Under the pieces are notes generated by a model, which ran no database searches, had not been told where the DNA came from, and saw only the letters and a program-made list of their open reading frames with translations. From Parvibaculum sp046297875 (GTDB lineage: Bacteria > Pseudomonadota > Alphaproteobacteria > Parvibaculales > Parvibaculaceae): a DNA stretch of 64,000 nucleotides. Where the stretch lies: NCBI RefSeq assembly GCF_046297875.1, contig NZ_JBKBHD010000001.1, forward strand, positions 1,984,001 through 2,048,000, in the 5' to 3' direction. Shown piece after piece: positions 8,386-16,774 of the stretch (within the stretch, counting starts at the first letter, position 1; each line of letters opens with the position of its first letter). A program made the translations under genes and the position numbers.

Positions 8386-9888
8386 TCAGGCCGATTTCGC
8401 TCGCGCGCGGTCGGCATCAGGGGAAATGCCGAGCGAGCGGTACATTTCCTCGCGGCCGGGGCCGAGCTTCGGCGGGTAGAGATCGGCATTGCGCTTCTTG
8501 CCGCGGACCCATGTGCCGAGAACCTTCGTCACGTTGCGCGGATCGCGCAGCCATGTGTTCGGTGCATCGACCATATGGAAGCTCCGCATGAAACTGCGCA
8601 TCAGCTCCACATCGCCGCGGATCGCGGGCATGATCGCATCTTCCGCGAAGCTCTTGATGATGCGCGCCTTGACGCCCGGCTTGTAGTCGGGATCGAGCGC
8701 ATTCTTCGCGCGCCGCGTGGCGGCAAGGTCCTGCTTCACCATGTCGTCATAGTGCTGGCGCAGCTCCCTGGCAAGACGGGCATGATATTGCCTGGCGCGC
8801 TCGCGCGGATTGTCAGTCCTTGCCAGCGTTTCGCTGAGAGCTTCGGCCGCCACACCCGCGAAGGAACAGCCGCGCCCGTAAAGCGGGTTGGTGCGGATCA
8901 CGCTGTCGCCGAGCGGGAAGAAGTTGAGCACGCGCGGTTTACCGTCCCTCACCATGTGGCGCCAGCGGCTGATGAGTTCGCCCATGCCGAAGACGCGGCT
9001 GACGGGCTTCGAATTTTCCGTCGAGGTCCAGCTTGCGATGCCGGGCAGCATGGCGCAGATCGCATCGAAGGTTTCCGGACGCACGATGGCGCGGCGCATT
9101 TCCATCTCGATTTCCGGCACGGCGAGCGTAATCGAAAAGCAGCCATTGTCGGCGGGGAAGACGCCGTACTTGATGAAGCCAAGATCCCCCGCGCCGGGAA
9201 TTTTCGTGCGCGCGGGTTCGCTCTTGCCATCATGAAGCCGGTAGTGGCGGGTAAAATAGAGAATGCCTGCGCGCTCCGCTTCCTCGGTGATACCGGCACC
9301 GCGCTCGTTCAGCCATTCGATCATCTGACTGTTCTTGCCGGCGGCATCGATCACGATGTCGGCCAGCCAGTCTTTCGTCTCGCCATCGGTCTCGACCTTC
9401 ACGCCGGTGACGCGCAGTGTGCCGCCGGCATCGTGCTCGGTCAGGATGTCGCGCACCAGCGCGCCGGTGACAAAGCGGATTCCCTGCTGCCGGGCGGCAT
9501 AGCGGCGCAGGATGAATTCGAGCGTCGTGCGGCGGCTCGTCAGGATCGTCATGTCCTTGTCGCCGGGCACGGGCTGATATGTTTCCTTCAGCGACAGGGG
9601 CAGGCCTTCTGCGAAGGTGAGTTCGCGGCAGCCTGCCGCCAGCAGTTCTTCCATGAGGTCCGGGTAGTGATCGCGGATCAGGATGTGGAGCCGGGCGAGA
9701 AAGGCATGGCTGTGGCGCAGATGGCCGACGCCCTTGCGCTCCCATTTCTCGAAGGCTTCGTCGGCGGAGGTTTCCGGCGGGGGCGGGTCTCGGTCGAGAA
9801 CCGTCAGCTCGCGGCCAGCGCGCGCCAGTGACAGCGCGGTCCACAGACCCGCAATACCGCCGCCAACAACGAGAATCCGCTCGCTCAT
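8386..9888 (-). CDS. FAD-dependent oxidoreductase/monooxygenase-like protein
   Basis: A 500-residue flavoprotein with the dinucleotide-binding motif VVGGGIAGLWTALSLARAG at the N-terminus and the second FAD signature LGDSVIRTNPLYGRGCSFA near residue 320, as in squalene-epoxidase-like and geranylgeranyl-reductase-like flavoproteins. Substrate is unknown. The ATG at 9888 follows AGGGAGC. A perfect 8-bp-arm palindrome of TetR-operator type lies 45-62 bases upstream, so expression is probably repressor-controlled and ligand-induced. The next gene downstream encodes an epoxide hydrolase, so this enzyme could be the epoxide-forming step; that link is an inference from gene order. Confidence 0.8.
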   Translation of the reverse strand: MSERILVVGGGIAGLWTALSLARAGRELTVLDRDPPPPETSADEAFEKWERKGVGHLRHSHAFLARLHILIRDHYPDLMEELLAAGCRELTFAEGLPLSLKETYQPVPGDKDMTILTSRRTTLEFILRRYAARQQGIRFVTGALVRDILTEHDAGGTLRVTGVKVETDGETKDWLADIVIDAAGKNSQMIEWLNERGAGITEEAERAGILYFTRHYRLHDGKSEPARTKIPGAGDLGFIKYGVFPADNGCFSITLAVPEIEMEMRRAIVRPETFDAICAMLPGIASWTSTENSKPVSRVFGMGELISRWRHMVRDGKPRVLNFFPLGDSVIRTNPLYGRGCSFAGVAAEALSETLARTDNPRERARQYHARLARELRQHYDDMVKQDLAATRRAKNALDPDYKPGVKARIIKSFAEDAIMPAIRGDVELMRSFMRSFHMVDAPNTWLRDPRNVTKVLGTWVRGKKRNADLYPPKLGPGREEMYRSLGISPDADRARAKSA

Positions 9889-9932
9889 GAATAGCTCCCT
9901 TGTGCCGTGCCTTGCGAAGGGCATAGCCAAAA

Positions 9933-9950
9933 ACTAGACCTTGGTCTAGT
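9933..9950. promoter_or_regulatory. TetR-type operator palindrome
   Basis: The sequence ACTAGACCTTGGTCTAGT is a perfect 8-bp inverted repeat with a two-base TT spacer. TAGACC/GGTCTA half-sites are common in TetR/AcrR-family operators. It lies between the DUF423 gene and the start of the FAD oxidoreductase at 9888, in position to block transcription of the oxidoreductase and epoxide hydrolase. The cognate regulator gene is not adjacent. Confidence 0.65.
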
Positions 9951-9993
9951 AAAATAGGGAAGGCTCTCGCGACTTTCCAGAGCGGCCCGAGAC

Positions 9994-10368
9994 TCAATGG
10001 GCCTTGAGCGAGAATCCCGCCGCGGCAAGGGCCACCCAGCCGATCAGGAAGGCGAGGCCACCAATCGGGGTCACCATCACCAGCGCGCGGCTGCCGGTAA
10101 ATCCAAGGTAGTAGAGTGTGCCGGAAAAAAGAATCGTTCCGATGACAAAGGCCCAGCCTGCCACCGTGGCGAAGGTGCCGCCGCCCTGTGCGGCCACCCA
10201 GGCGACAGCGAGCAGCGCCAGCGCGTGATACATCTGATAGCGCGCGCCGGTTTCAAAGACGGCGATCTCCGCCGGGCCGACTCGCGATTGCAGGCCATGC
10301 GCCGCAAAGGCGCCGAGCGCTACCGACAGAAAGCCGCTGATTGCGCCTGCCACGAGCCAGATTTTCAT
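9994..10368 (-). CDS. DUF423 family membrane protein
   Basis: A 124-residue protein with four membrane helices and the DUF423 hallmarks: the N-terminal GAISGFLSVALGAFAAHGL, the central ARYQMYHALALL helix, and a GTLYYLGFTG segment followed by TPIGGLAFLIGW. DUF423 proteins (YgdD-like) are widespread in the inner membrane and have no established function. ATG at 10368. It is in line with the FAD oxidoreductase gene but separated by a palindromic operator, so it probably belongs to a different transcription unit. Confidence 0.9.
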   Translation of the reverse strand: MKIWLVAGAISGFLSVALGAFAAHGLQSRVGPAEIAVFETGARYQMYHALALLAVAWVAAQGGGTFATVAGWAFVIGTILFSGTLYYLGFTGSRALVMVTPIGGLAFLIGWVALAAAGFSLKAH

Positions 10369-10458
10369 GCGTTTCGTCCTTGCTCCAATCCGACATTAGA
10401 AGCAAGGCAGTCTAGGGCACCGGGACGCTGGCAGAAAGCCGGCCGGCATGGCCCGACG

Positions 10459-10488
10459 AAAAAAGGGACCCGCCCCAAGGCGGGTCCC
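10459..10488 (-). terminator. Rho-independent terminator of the chemoreceptor gene
   Basis: A 10-bp stem GGGACCCGCC/GGCGGGTCCC (10465-10474 with 10479-10488, loop CCAA) followed on the minus strand by six T residues (10464-10459). It lies 36 bases beyond the stop of the chemoreceptor gene. Confidence 0.9.
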
Positions 10489-10523
10489 TCGCATTTCGTG
10501 TTCCGCAGTCCGCAGGCTGCCGG

Positions 10524-12689
10524 TCAGGCCGCTTTGATGGCGCTCAGGAAAGATTCGACCCGGGCGTTCAGGTTTTCCGCCTGCCGCGACAGTTCGTTGG
10601 ATGCACTCAGAACCTGCTCGGTGGCGGCGCCGGTCGATCCGGCCGCTTCCTTGACGCCCGCGATATTGTGCGTCACTTCCTGCGTACCTTCCGCCGCTTG
10701 TTGCACATTGCGGGCGATTTCCTGCGTCGCCGCCTGTTGCTCCTCTACGGCCGAGGCGATGGTCGTCGCGATTTCGGCAACGCGGCCTATGATGTCGCCG
10801 ATACTGCCCATCGCCGTGACCGCGCCACCCGTTGCCTCCTGAATGGCGGCGATCTGTGCTGTGATACCTTCGGTGGCCTTCGCCGTCTGATTGGCGAGCG
10901 ACTTGACCTCCGAAGCGACGACCGCAAAGCCCTTGCCGGCCTCGCCCGCGCGGGCCGCCTCGATCGTCGCGTTGAGCGCGAGGAGGTTGGTCTGTGCGGC
11001 AATGTCGTTGATCAGCTGCACGACGTCGCCGATCCGTCGAGCGGCTTCCGCGAGGCTCTTCACGGTGTCGTTCGTCTGCATGACCTCATTGACCGCCTGA
11101 GCCGAAATCTCGGCGGACTGCGTCACCTGCCTGCCGATTTCGGAAACGGTCGAGGAAAGCTCTTCCGTTGCCGAGGCGACCGTCTGGACATTGCTGGAGG
11201 CTTGTTCCGACGCTCCCGCCACGGCGACAGACTGACGCGACGTTTCTTCCGCGATGGCCGACATGTTCTGCGACGTCGCCTGAAGTTCCGTTGCAGCGGA
11301 GGAAACCGTTTTCAGAACCGTGCTGACATCCTGATCGAAGGAGGCAGTCAGTTCCTCGATGATACGCGCACGGCGCTGACGTTGCTCCTGCGCTTCGGCC
11401 TCCTTGGCGGCCAGTTCCTTCGCCTTGATCATGTTCTCCTTGAACACGAGCACAGCACGCGCCATCATTCCCACTTCATCGCCACGTTCCGTTGCAGGAA
11501 TTTCGACGGAGTGGTCGCCACTCGCGAGCGTGTTCATGGCGTCCGTCATGGCCGTTACAGGCCGCGTTATGGTGCGGGCGACGAAGACGCCGATTGCCGA
11601 GAGCACAACGAGTACACCAAGGCCGATCAGCACCCCCAGGTTGCGCATTTCATTGACCGGTATCATCATTTCTTCGAGATCAATCTCGCCGATGAGGGCC
11701 CAGCGGACGCCTTCGAAATCGAACGGCCGATAGACGGAGAGAACCGGCTCGCCACGATAGCCAACGGTGTCGATGATACCCTTATCGCCCGAAAGCGCGG
11801 CCCTGACCGAATCCTTGTCGATGCGGGTGTTGAGGATCGTGGAGGTTTCGCTGAAGCGGGAGTCGCTGCGCATCGTGTTGTCGGAGCCGACAAGGTAGGT
11901 CTGGCCGGTTTCACCCAGACCGGCCGTCGACTGCATGACCGCGTTTATGCGCTCGATCGGCATCTGGAAGGCAAGCACGCCGAGAAAGCGGCCGTTCTGC
12001 ATCACAGGCGTTGCGATGAAGCTCGCGGCCTCGCCGCCGCTTGGCGCGTAGGGCGCGAAATCGGCGAAGACGATCTTTCCGGCGGATGCGGCATCGCTCA
12101 CTGCGCCGAATACCTTGGCGAGGTCGCTGGACTTCCATTCGCCCGACTTCAGGTTGGTACCGAAGTCGTCTTCCTTGAAAGTCGAGTAAACAATATCGCC
12201 ATTCCGCGAGATCAGGAAGACGTCGTGGTAGCCGCGCAACTCGGCGAACTGACGCAGCCAGGGATGGAAGATGCGATGCGCATCGCTGTAGGCCGAGCCG
12301 TCGCCTGCCTGATCCAGCTTGTGCTTCTCGCCCGCCGGATGCGGGTTGCCCCGGATGTAAAGATTCTGCAACGATTGTGCGCCGCGGCCTTCCCGGTTGA
12401 TCTCGGCGAATCCCCGGTCGAATGCAACCAGAGCTTCCGCGACCGTGGCGTTGCTTGCCGTCACGCGCAGGTCTTCCCTGATGCTGCTCAGATAGGTGTA
12501 GAGCGCATCCGCGCGCGCCTCGACCATCGCCTCGTAGCGAATTTCGGCCTCGACATGGAGCGCATTGGCGGACTTGAAATAATTCATCACCCCGAGCGTA
12601 ACCACGGACAGCAATGCGGCTGCCGCGACGAGTGCCGGAATCTTGATGGCGAGCGACATGTTCGTCACTCGATCGAGAGCCTTCTTCAT
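10524..12689 (-). CDS. Methyl-accepting chemotaxis protein with Cache domain
   Basis: A 721-residue transmembrane chemoreceptor. Order of parts: short cytosolic start, first membrane helix at about residues 15-35, a periplasmic sensor of roughly 300 residues with Cache-like features (RGYHDVFLISRNGDIVYSTFKEDDFGTNL), second membrane helix near 350-372 ending in ARTITRPV, a HAMP domain, and a long signalling coiled coil. The kinase-contact hairpin tip is clear (INDIAAQTNLLALNATIEAA and KGFAVVASEVKSLA). There is no C-terminal NWETF-type tether for CheR/CheB. Ligand is unknown. A strong terminator follows, so it is monocistronic. Histidine kinase and CheY genes are not in the window. Confidence 0.95.
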   Translation of the reverse strand: MKKALDRVTNMSLAIKIPALVAAAALLSVVTLGVMNYFKSANALHVEAEIRYEAMVEARADALYTYLSSIREDLRVTASNATVAEALVAFDRGFAEINREGRGAQSLQNLYIRGNPHPAGEKHKLDQAGDGSAYSDAHRIFHPWLRQFAELRGYHDVFLISRNGDIVYSTFKEDDFGTNLKSGEWKSSDLAKVFGAVSDAASAGKIVFADFAPYAPSGGEAASFIATPVMQNGRFLGVLAFQMPIERINAVMQSTAGLGETGQTYLVGSDNTMRSDSRFSETSTILNTRIDKDSVRAALSGDKGIIDTVGYRGEPVLSVYRPFDFEGVRWALIGEIDLEEMMIPVNEMRNLGVLIGLGVLVVLSAIGVFVARTITRPVTAMTDAMNTLASGDHSVEIPATERGDEVGMMARAVLVFKENMIKAKELAAKEAEAQEQRQRRARIIEELTASFDQDVSTVLKTVSSAATELQATSQNMSAIAEETSRQSVAVAGASEQASSNVQTVASATEELSSTVSEIGRQVTQSAEISAQAVNEVMQTNDTVKSLAEAARRIGDVVQLINDIAAQTNLLALNATIEAARAGEAGKGFAVVASEVKSLANQTAKATEGITAQIAAIQEATGGAVTAMGSIGDIIGRVAEIATTIASAVEEQQAATQEIARNVQQAAEGTQEVTHNIAGVKEAAGSTGAATEQVLSASNELSRQAENLNARVESFLSAIKAA

Positions 12690-13012
12690 CGGTAGTTTCC
12701 CATTTATCTGCCCGCCGGTGAGATATCCGCATCTTCTTCAAGTGCGGCCGGCATACAGATCCGCGTTCACAATTCTTCATGCGAAGGATTAGCGGGAGGA
12801 TGATAAGTGAGCTTTAAGCATTGCAATTTTTTCTGGTAAGGATTCGGCAACAAGCTCGCGCCGGGCGCCTTCGACTGGCAAGTGCGCTTACGCAACGTCG
12901 TTACCGATTCCTCCTTTTGAATAGACAGTTAGCGACAGTTCGCCGCGTTGTGCCTTGCCTGAAAGACCATAATCATTGTATGGGTTTAATGTTTGCAACA
13001 GAGAGAACGGCC
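12690..13012. other. Divergent intergenic region between chemoreceptor and P450 genes
   Basis: This 323-bp gap separates two divergent starts and should hold both promoters. It is less GC-rich than its surroundings around 12800-12840. The only structure I see is a direct repeat of GACAGTT (12924-12930 and 12934-12940) with a 10-bp period, about 75 bases before the P450 start, which could be an activator site. I found no convincing sigma-54 or sigma-70 element and no open frame that looks coding. Confidence 0.4.
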
Positions 13013-14284
13013 ATGATCCCCCAGGATGTCGCCCAGACCATCATCGACCCCAAGGCCTATGCGGATGGCAAGCGCGTCGATGACGCCTTCGCTTACTTGC
13101 GCAAGGAAATGCCATTTGCGCAGGCGCAGCCGGAAGGCTTCGATCCTTTCTGGGTAGTGACGAAACATGCCGACATTCTCGAAGTCGAAAAGCAGAACGA
13201 GCTTTTTCACAATGGCGACCGCGCGACGACGCTGACACCGATCGAAGTGGACAGGAAAGTGCGCGAGCTGATGGGAGGTTCTCCGCATCTCGTGCGCTCG
13301 CTCGTGCAGATGGACAATCCCGATCACTTCAACTACCGGCGCCTGACGCAATCGTGGTTCATGCCGCAGAACCTGAAAAAGCTCGAGGCGCGCATCCGGG
13401 AGATTGCCAAGGGCTTCATTGACCGCATGGCCTATATGGGCGGCACATGCGATTTCGCGCGCGATGTCGCCTTCCTTTATCCGCTGCATGTCATCATGGA
13501 AGTGCTCGGCGTGCCCGAGGCGGACGAGCCGCGCATGCTGAAGCTGACGCAGGAGCTGTTCGGCAGCGCGGACCCGGACCTCAATCGCAGCGGGGCGGAA
13601 ATCAAGGACGCCGATGCGGCGCTCGCGCAGATCGGCGCGACGGTGGGCGAGTTCATAACCTATTTCAACGAAATGACGGAAGACCGCCGTGCCCGCCCGC
13701 GCGACGATCTCGCGAGCGTCATTGCGAACGGGCAGATTGAGGGCAAGCCGCTTGGCCATCTCGAAGCCATGTCCTATTACATCATTGCCGCGACGGCCGG
13801 CCACGACACCACGTCGAACACGACGGCGGGCGGGCTCTGGGCGCTGGCGGAAAATCCGGATCAGTTCGCAAAGCTCAAGGCCGATCCCTCGCTTATCCCG
13901 CTCTATCTCGAAGAGTCGATCCGCTGGGTTACGCCGGTAAAGCATTTCATGCGCACGGCGACGGCGGATGCAGAAGTGCGTGGTCAGAAAATCGCCAAGG
14001 GCGACTGGCTGATGCTCTCCTATCCGTCCGGCAATCGGGACGAAGATGTGTTCGACGATCCCTTCGCCTTCAAGGTCGACCGATCGCCGAACAAGCATGT
14101 CGCCTTCGGTTATGGTGCGCATGTCTGCCTCGGTCAGCATCTCGGGCGGATGGAAATGCGCATCCTCTGGGAGGAATTGCTGCCGCGCCTCCAAAGCGTT
14201 GATCTGGCGGGCGAGCCGAAACGTATGCAGGCGAGTTTCGTATGCGGCCCGAAATCGGTGCCTATTCGCTATCGCATGAATTGA
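13013..14284 (+). CDS. Cytochrome P450
   Basis: A 423-residue soluble bacterial-type P450. The I-helix oxygen-activation motif AGHDTT is at residues 262-267, the K-helix ExxR is EESIR, and the haem loop FGYGAHVCLGQHLGR contains the thiolate ligand Cys372. It has no N-terminal membrane anchor. It inserts one oxygen atom into a substrate, using electrons from a redoxin. ATG at 13013 is preferred because it starts the conserved region and has AGAGA upstream; an ATG at 12980 is also in frame. A rubredoxin gene follows 18 bases after the stop. The substrate is not readable, but the downstream kinase, dioxygenase and dehydrogenase suggest hydrophobic acid or terpenoid degradation. Confidence 0.95.
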   Translation: MIPQDVAQTIIDPKAYADGKRVDDAFAYLRKEMPFAQAQPEGFDPFWVVTKHADILEVEKQNELFHNGDRATTLTPIEVDRKVRELMGGSPHLVRSLVQMDNPDHFNYRRLTQSWFMPQNLKKLEARIREIAKGFIDRMAYMGGTCDFARDVAFLYPLHVIMEVLGVPEADEPRMLKLTQELFGSADPDLNRSGAEIKDADAALAQIGATVGEFITYFNEMTEDRRARPRDDLASVIANGQIEGKPLGHLEAMSYYIIAATAGHDTTSNTTAGGLWALAENPDQFAKLKADPSLIPLYLEESIRWVTPVKHFMRTATADAEVRGQKIAKGDWLMLSYPSGNRDEDVFDDPFAFKVDRSPNKHVAFGYGAHVCLGQHLGRMEMRILWEELLPRLQSVDLAGEPKRMQASFVCGPKSVPIRYRMN

Positions 14285-14302
14285 CAAAGGACAGGGGGAG
14301 CG

Positions 14303-14476
14303 ATGAAGGGGTACAAGATCTGGCAGTGCGTGACCTGCGGTTTCATCTATGAAGAGGCCGAAGGTCTGCCCCTGGAAGGTATCGCTCCCGGTACGCGCTG
14401 GGCCGACATCCCCGATGACTGGGTCTGCCCGCTTTGCGGTACGCCCAAGAGCGATTTCGAGATGATCGAATTGTGA
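14303..14476 (+). CDS. Rubredoxin
   Basis: A 57-residue protein that carries one Fe(SCys)4 centre. The two knuckles are CVTCG (Cys9, Cys12) and CPLCG (Cys42, Cys45), separated by the usual 29 residues, with the family's conserved aromatic residues (Tyr4, Trp7, Trp40). AGGGGGAG lies a few bases before the ATG. Rubredoxins pass single electrons and classically serve AlkB-type alkane hydroxylases. Here the gene directly follows a P450 gene, so it may be the P450 donor or serve another oxygenase of the cluster; which is an inference. A hairpin starts 8 bases after the stop. Confidence 0.96.
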   Translation: MKGYKIWQCVTCGFIYEEAEGLPLEGIAPGTRWADIPDDWVCPLCGTPKSDFEMIEL

Positions 14477-14483
14477 AGCGACG

Positions 14484-14510
14484 GTTCCGCAGCGTCATGC
14501 GCTGCGGAAC
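14484..14510 (+). terminator. Hairpin after rubredoxin, possible weak terminator
   Basis: An 11-bp perfect stem GTTCCGCAGCG/CGCTGCGGAAC (14484-14494 with 14500-14510, loop TCATG) begins eight bases after the rubredoxin stop. No T-tract follows, so it may only stabilise the P450-rubredoxin mRNA or attenuate readthrough into the following genes. Confidence 0.5.
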
Positions 14511-14614
14511 TGCCTTCCGGGCGTTGACCCGGACCTCCTGCGCCGCCATTCTTGCCGCAACGAGAACATAATAAGCCACTGGCCAAAGCCGGGGCGCGCA
14601 GGGAGGCTTCCGAC

Positions 14615-15724
14615 ATGCTCACCAAGGCAGACGATTATCCCATTCACCAGACGCCGGAACCGATCGCCTTTGCGGGCACGGACCGCAATTTCTACGACCG
14701 CTATTTCTTCAACGGCTATACCCGCGCCGGCGATGTCTATTTCGCGGCGGCGCTCGGTGTCTATCCGCATCTCAACATCATGGACGGTGCTTTCAGCGTC
14801 ATCGTCGGCGGCGTGCAGCACAATATCCATGTCTCGCGCTTCCTCAACATGGAGCGCATGGATACGCGTGTCGGCCCGCTCTCGGTCGAGATCGTCGAGC
14901 CGCTTCAGGTGCTGCGTGTGCGCGTCGCCGACAATGCGCATGGCATCAAGGCCGATGTGACCTTCCGCGGCCGCGCGCCGGCGCTCAAGGAGCCGCGTTT
15001 CACGCGCCGCAATGGTCCGCGTACGCTGATGGACCTCACCCGCATGACGCAGAACGGCACCTGGGAAGGCTGGATCGAGGTCAAGGGCAAGCGCATCGAA
15101 ATCAAGCCGCAGGATTATGTCGGCACGCGCGACCGTTCCTGGGGCGTGCGCATGATCGGCGCCGCCGATCCGCAGCCGCTGGTGCCGCCCATGCCGTTCC
15201 AGTTCTTCTGGATGTGGGCGCCGCTCAATTTCGATGACCGCATCACGCTCTTTCATGTGAATGACGACGAACATGGCGAGCCGTGGAATCTCTCGGGCGT
15301 CATGTGTCCGCTCGGTGCGGATGCCGTGCCGCAGGAGATGGATCGCGTTCACTACGAGGTTTCCTACATCCCCGGTTCCCGCCACGCGAAGGCTTTTTCG
15401 ATCTTCTTCGAAACCCGCAAGGGCGAGAAGACGCGCATCGACCTCACGCCGAAGTTCCATTTCTACATGCAGGGCATCGGCTATGGGCACCCCGAATGGA
15501 GCCACGGCGCGCACAAGGGCGACAATGCGATGGGCTATGACGAGTACAAGCTCTCGGAAATGACGAGCTATGCGCCGCCGAACCTCCACATTCAGGCGTT
15601 CTGCAACGCAGTAATGACGCTGCCGGACGGGTCGGCGCGCAATGGCTGCGGCATTCTCGAGCAGCTCGTGATCGGGCCGCACGCGCCGTCGGGCTTCAAG
15701 GATATTCTCGATCCGGCGAAATAG
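14615..15724 (+). CDS. Uncharacterised protein of the P450/kinase cluster
   Basis: A 369-residue soluble protein. It is rich in aromatic and beta-strand-like segments (FFNGYTRAGDVYFAAALGVYPHLNIMDG; FQFFWMWAPLNFDDRITLFHVNDD) and has the look of two beta-barrel or lipocalin-like halves, as in the hydroxyneurosporene-synthase/AttH-like fold, but I cannot assign a family with certainty. No cofactor motif is visible. ATG at 14615 is backed by GGGAGG seven bases upstream. The kinase gene begins ten bases after its stop, so the two are co-transcribed. Proteins of this sort often sit beside APH-type phosphotransferases in degradation clusters, which is why I expect a role in binding or modifying a hydrophobic substrate. 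Confidence 0.7.
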   Translation: MLTKADDYPIHQTPEPIAFAGTDRNFYDRYFFNGYTRAGDVYFAAALGVYPHLNIMDGAFSVIVGGVQHNIHVSRFLNMERMDTRVGPLSVEIVEPLQVLRVRVADNAHGIKADVTFRGRAPALKEPRFTRRNGPRTLMDLTRMTQNGTWEGWIEVKGKRIEIKPQDYVGTRDRSWGVRMIGAADPQPLVPPMPFQFFWMWAPLNFDDRITLFHVNDDEHGEPWNLSGVMCPLGADAVPQEMDRVHYEVSYIPGSRHAKAFSIFFETRKGEKTRIDLTPKFHFYMQGIGYGHPEWSHGAHKGDNAMGYDEYKLSEMTSYAPPNLHIQAFCNAVMTLPDGSARNGCGILEQLVIGPHAPSGFKDILDPAK

Positions 15725-15733
15725 GCGTCGATC

Positions 15734-16774
15734 ATGGAAGATCTAGCTCATCGCATCGCCGTCTATCTTGCGCACAGGATGCCCGCCGCCTCGCAAGTCG
15801 AGGTGAGCGGCGTCTCGCGCATTCCGGGCGGCGCCAGCCGCGAAACCTATCGCCTCACGGCTACTTGGGAGGAGGGCGGCAAGAAGATGCGCCGCCCGCT
15901 CATCCTGCGCCGCGATCCGGTTGCAAGCCTCATCGAGACGGAGCGCGACGTCGAGTTCAATGCCTATCGCGCCTTCCATCCGACGGGGCTTCCCGTGCCG
16001 GAACCGCTGTTTCTCGAAACCGATCTCAAATGGCTCGACCGGCCCTTTTTCGTGATGGAGCAGATCGAGAATTGTCAGGCCGGTTCCCCGTTCAACACGG
16101 CGCCCTATGGTCCGCATGCGGAAAAGATCGGTGCGCAGTTCTGGACGCATCTTGGACGCATTGCCGCCGCCGATCCGGCAAAGACAGGCTTCTCGGCGAA
16201 TATGGAAGCCATCGCGCCGCAAGATTGCTGGAGGCGCGAACTCGACAAGTGGGAAAAGGTGATCGACGAGGATGAACTTGTGCCGCAGCCGATCGCGCGT
16301 GCCGCGATCCGCTGGCTCCGGCGCAATCCGCCGCCGCCGCCGCCGCGTGTCACCGCCGTTCACGGCGATTACCGCACCGGCAATTTCCTCTTCGACGGCA
16401 GGGGCGAAATCCGCGCCATTCTCGACTGGGAGATGTGCCATCTCGGCGATCCGCTGGAAGACGTCGCCTGGGCGGCGGACCCGCTCTGGGCCTTCCAGCA
16501 GACCGAGCGGCCGGGCGGCATGATCGCGCGGGCAGAAGCCTTCCGGCTCTGGGAAGAGGCGAGCTGCATGAAGATCGACCCGGTGCGGCTGCGCTGGTGG
16601 GAAGTCTTCAATTCGCTCAAGGGTCTCGCGATCTGGATTTCGTCGGGTAAGGAATATCAGTCGGGCGCAAGCAGCGATCCGATCCTCGCCTTTCCGAGCT
16701 GGTATTGCACCGATGTTCACAACCGCGTGCTGGCGCATCGGCTTGCCGCGCTGTCGAAGGAATCCCGCTCATGA
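15734..16774 (+). CDS. APH-type phosphotransferase, ACAD10/LvaA-like
   Basis: A 346-residue kinase of the aminoglycoside phosphotransferase/choline kinase fold. The catalytic loop is HGDYRTGN (His210, Asp212, Asn217) and the metal-binding motif is ILDWEMCHLGDP (Asp231). The N-terminal lobe has GGASRETYRL as nucleotide loop and a lysine-poor LILRRDP strand where the family's ATP-contacting residue lies. Relatives fused or linked to acyl-CoA dehydrogenases (ACAD10/11, LvaA) phosphorylate the hydroxyl of 4-hydroxyacyl-CoA. Its stop overlaps the start of the next small gene by four bases (ATGA), as LvaA is coupled with LvaB in Pseudomonas. No acyl-CoA dehydrogenase gene is present nearby, so the hydroxyacyl-CoA substrate is an inference. 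It is unlikely to be a drug-resistance enzyme. Confidence 0.87.
   Translation: MEDLAHRIAVYLAHRMPAASQVEVSGVSRIPGGASRETYRLTATWEEGGKKMRRPLILRRDPVASLIETERDVEFNAYRAFHPTGLPVPEPLFLETDLKWLDRPFFVMEQIENCQAGSPFNTAPYGPHAEKIGAQFWTHLGRIAAADPAKTGFSANMEAIAPQDCWRRELDKWEKVIDEDELVPQPIARAAIRWLRRNPPPPPPRVTAVHGDYRTGNFLFDGRGEIRAILDWEMCHLGDPLEDVAWAADPLWAFQQTERPGGMIARAEAFRLWEEASCMKIDPVRLRWWEVFNSLKGLAIWISSGKEYQSGASSDPILAFPSWYCTDVHNRVLAHRLAALSKESRS

Noticed and set aside
10668..12695. A long plus-strand open frame (about 675 codons) opposite the chemoreceptor gene
   Set aside because: It is the antisense shadow of a GC-rich gene: Arg/Ala/His/Asp-rich translation without any domain, while the minus strand gives a complete chemoreceptor.
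12924..12940. Direct repeat GACAGTT-AGC-GACAGTT considered as a PhoB box
   Set aside because: PhoB repeats have an 11-base period and a CTGTCAT core; here the period is 10 and the core differs. I only note it as a possible activator site.
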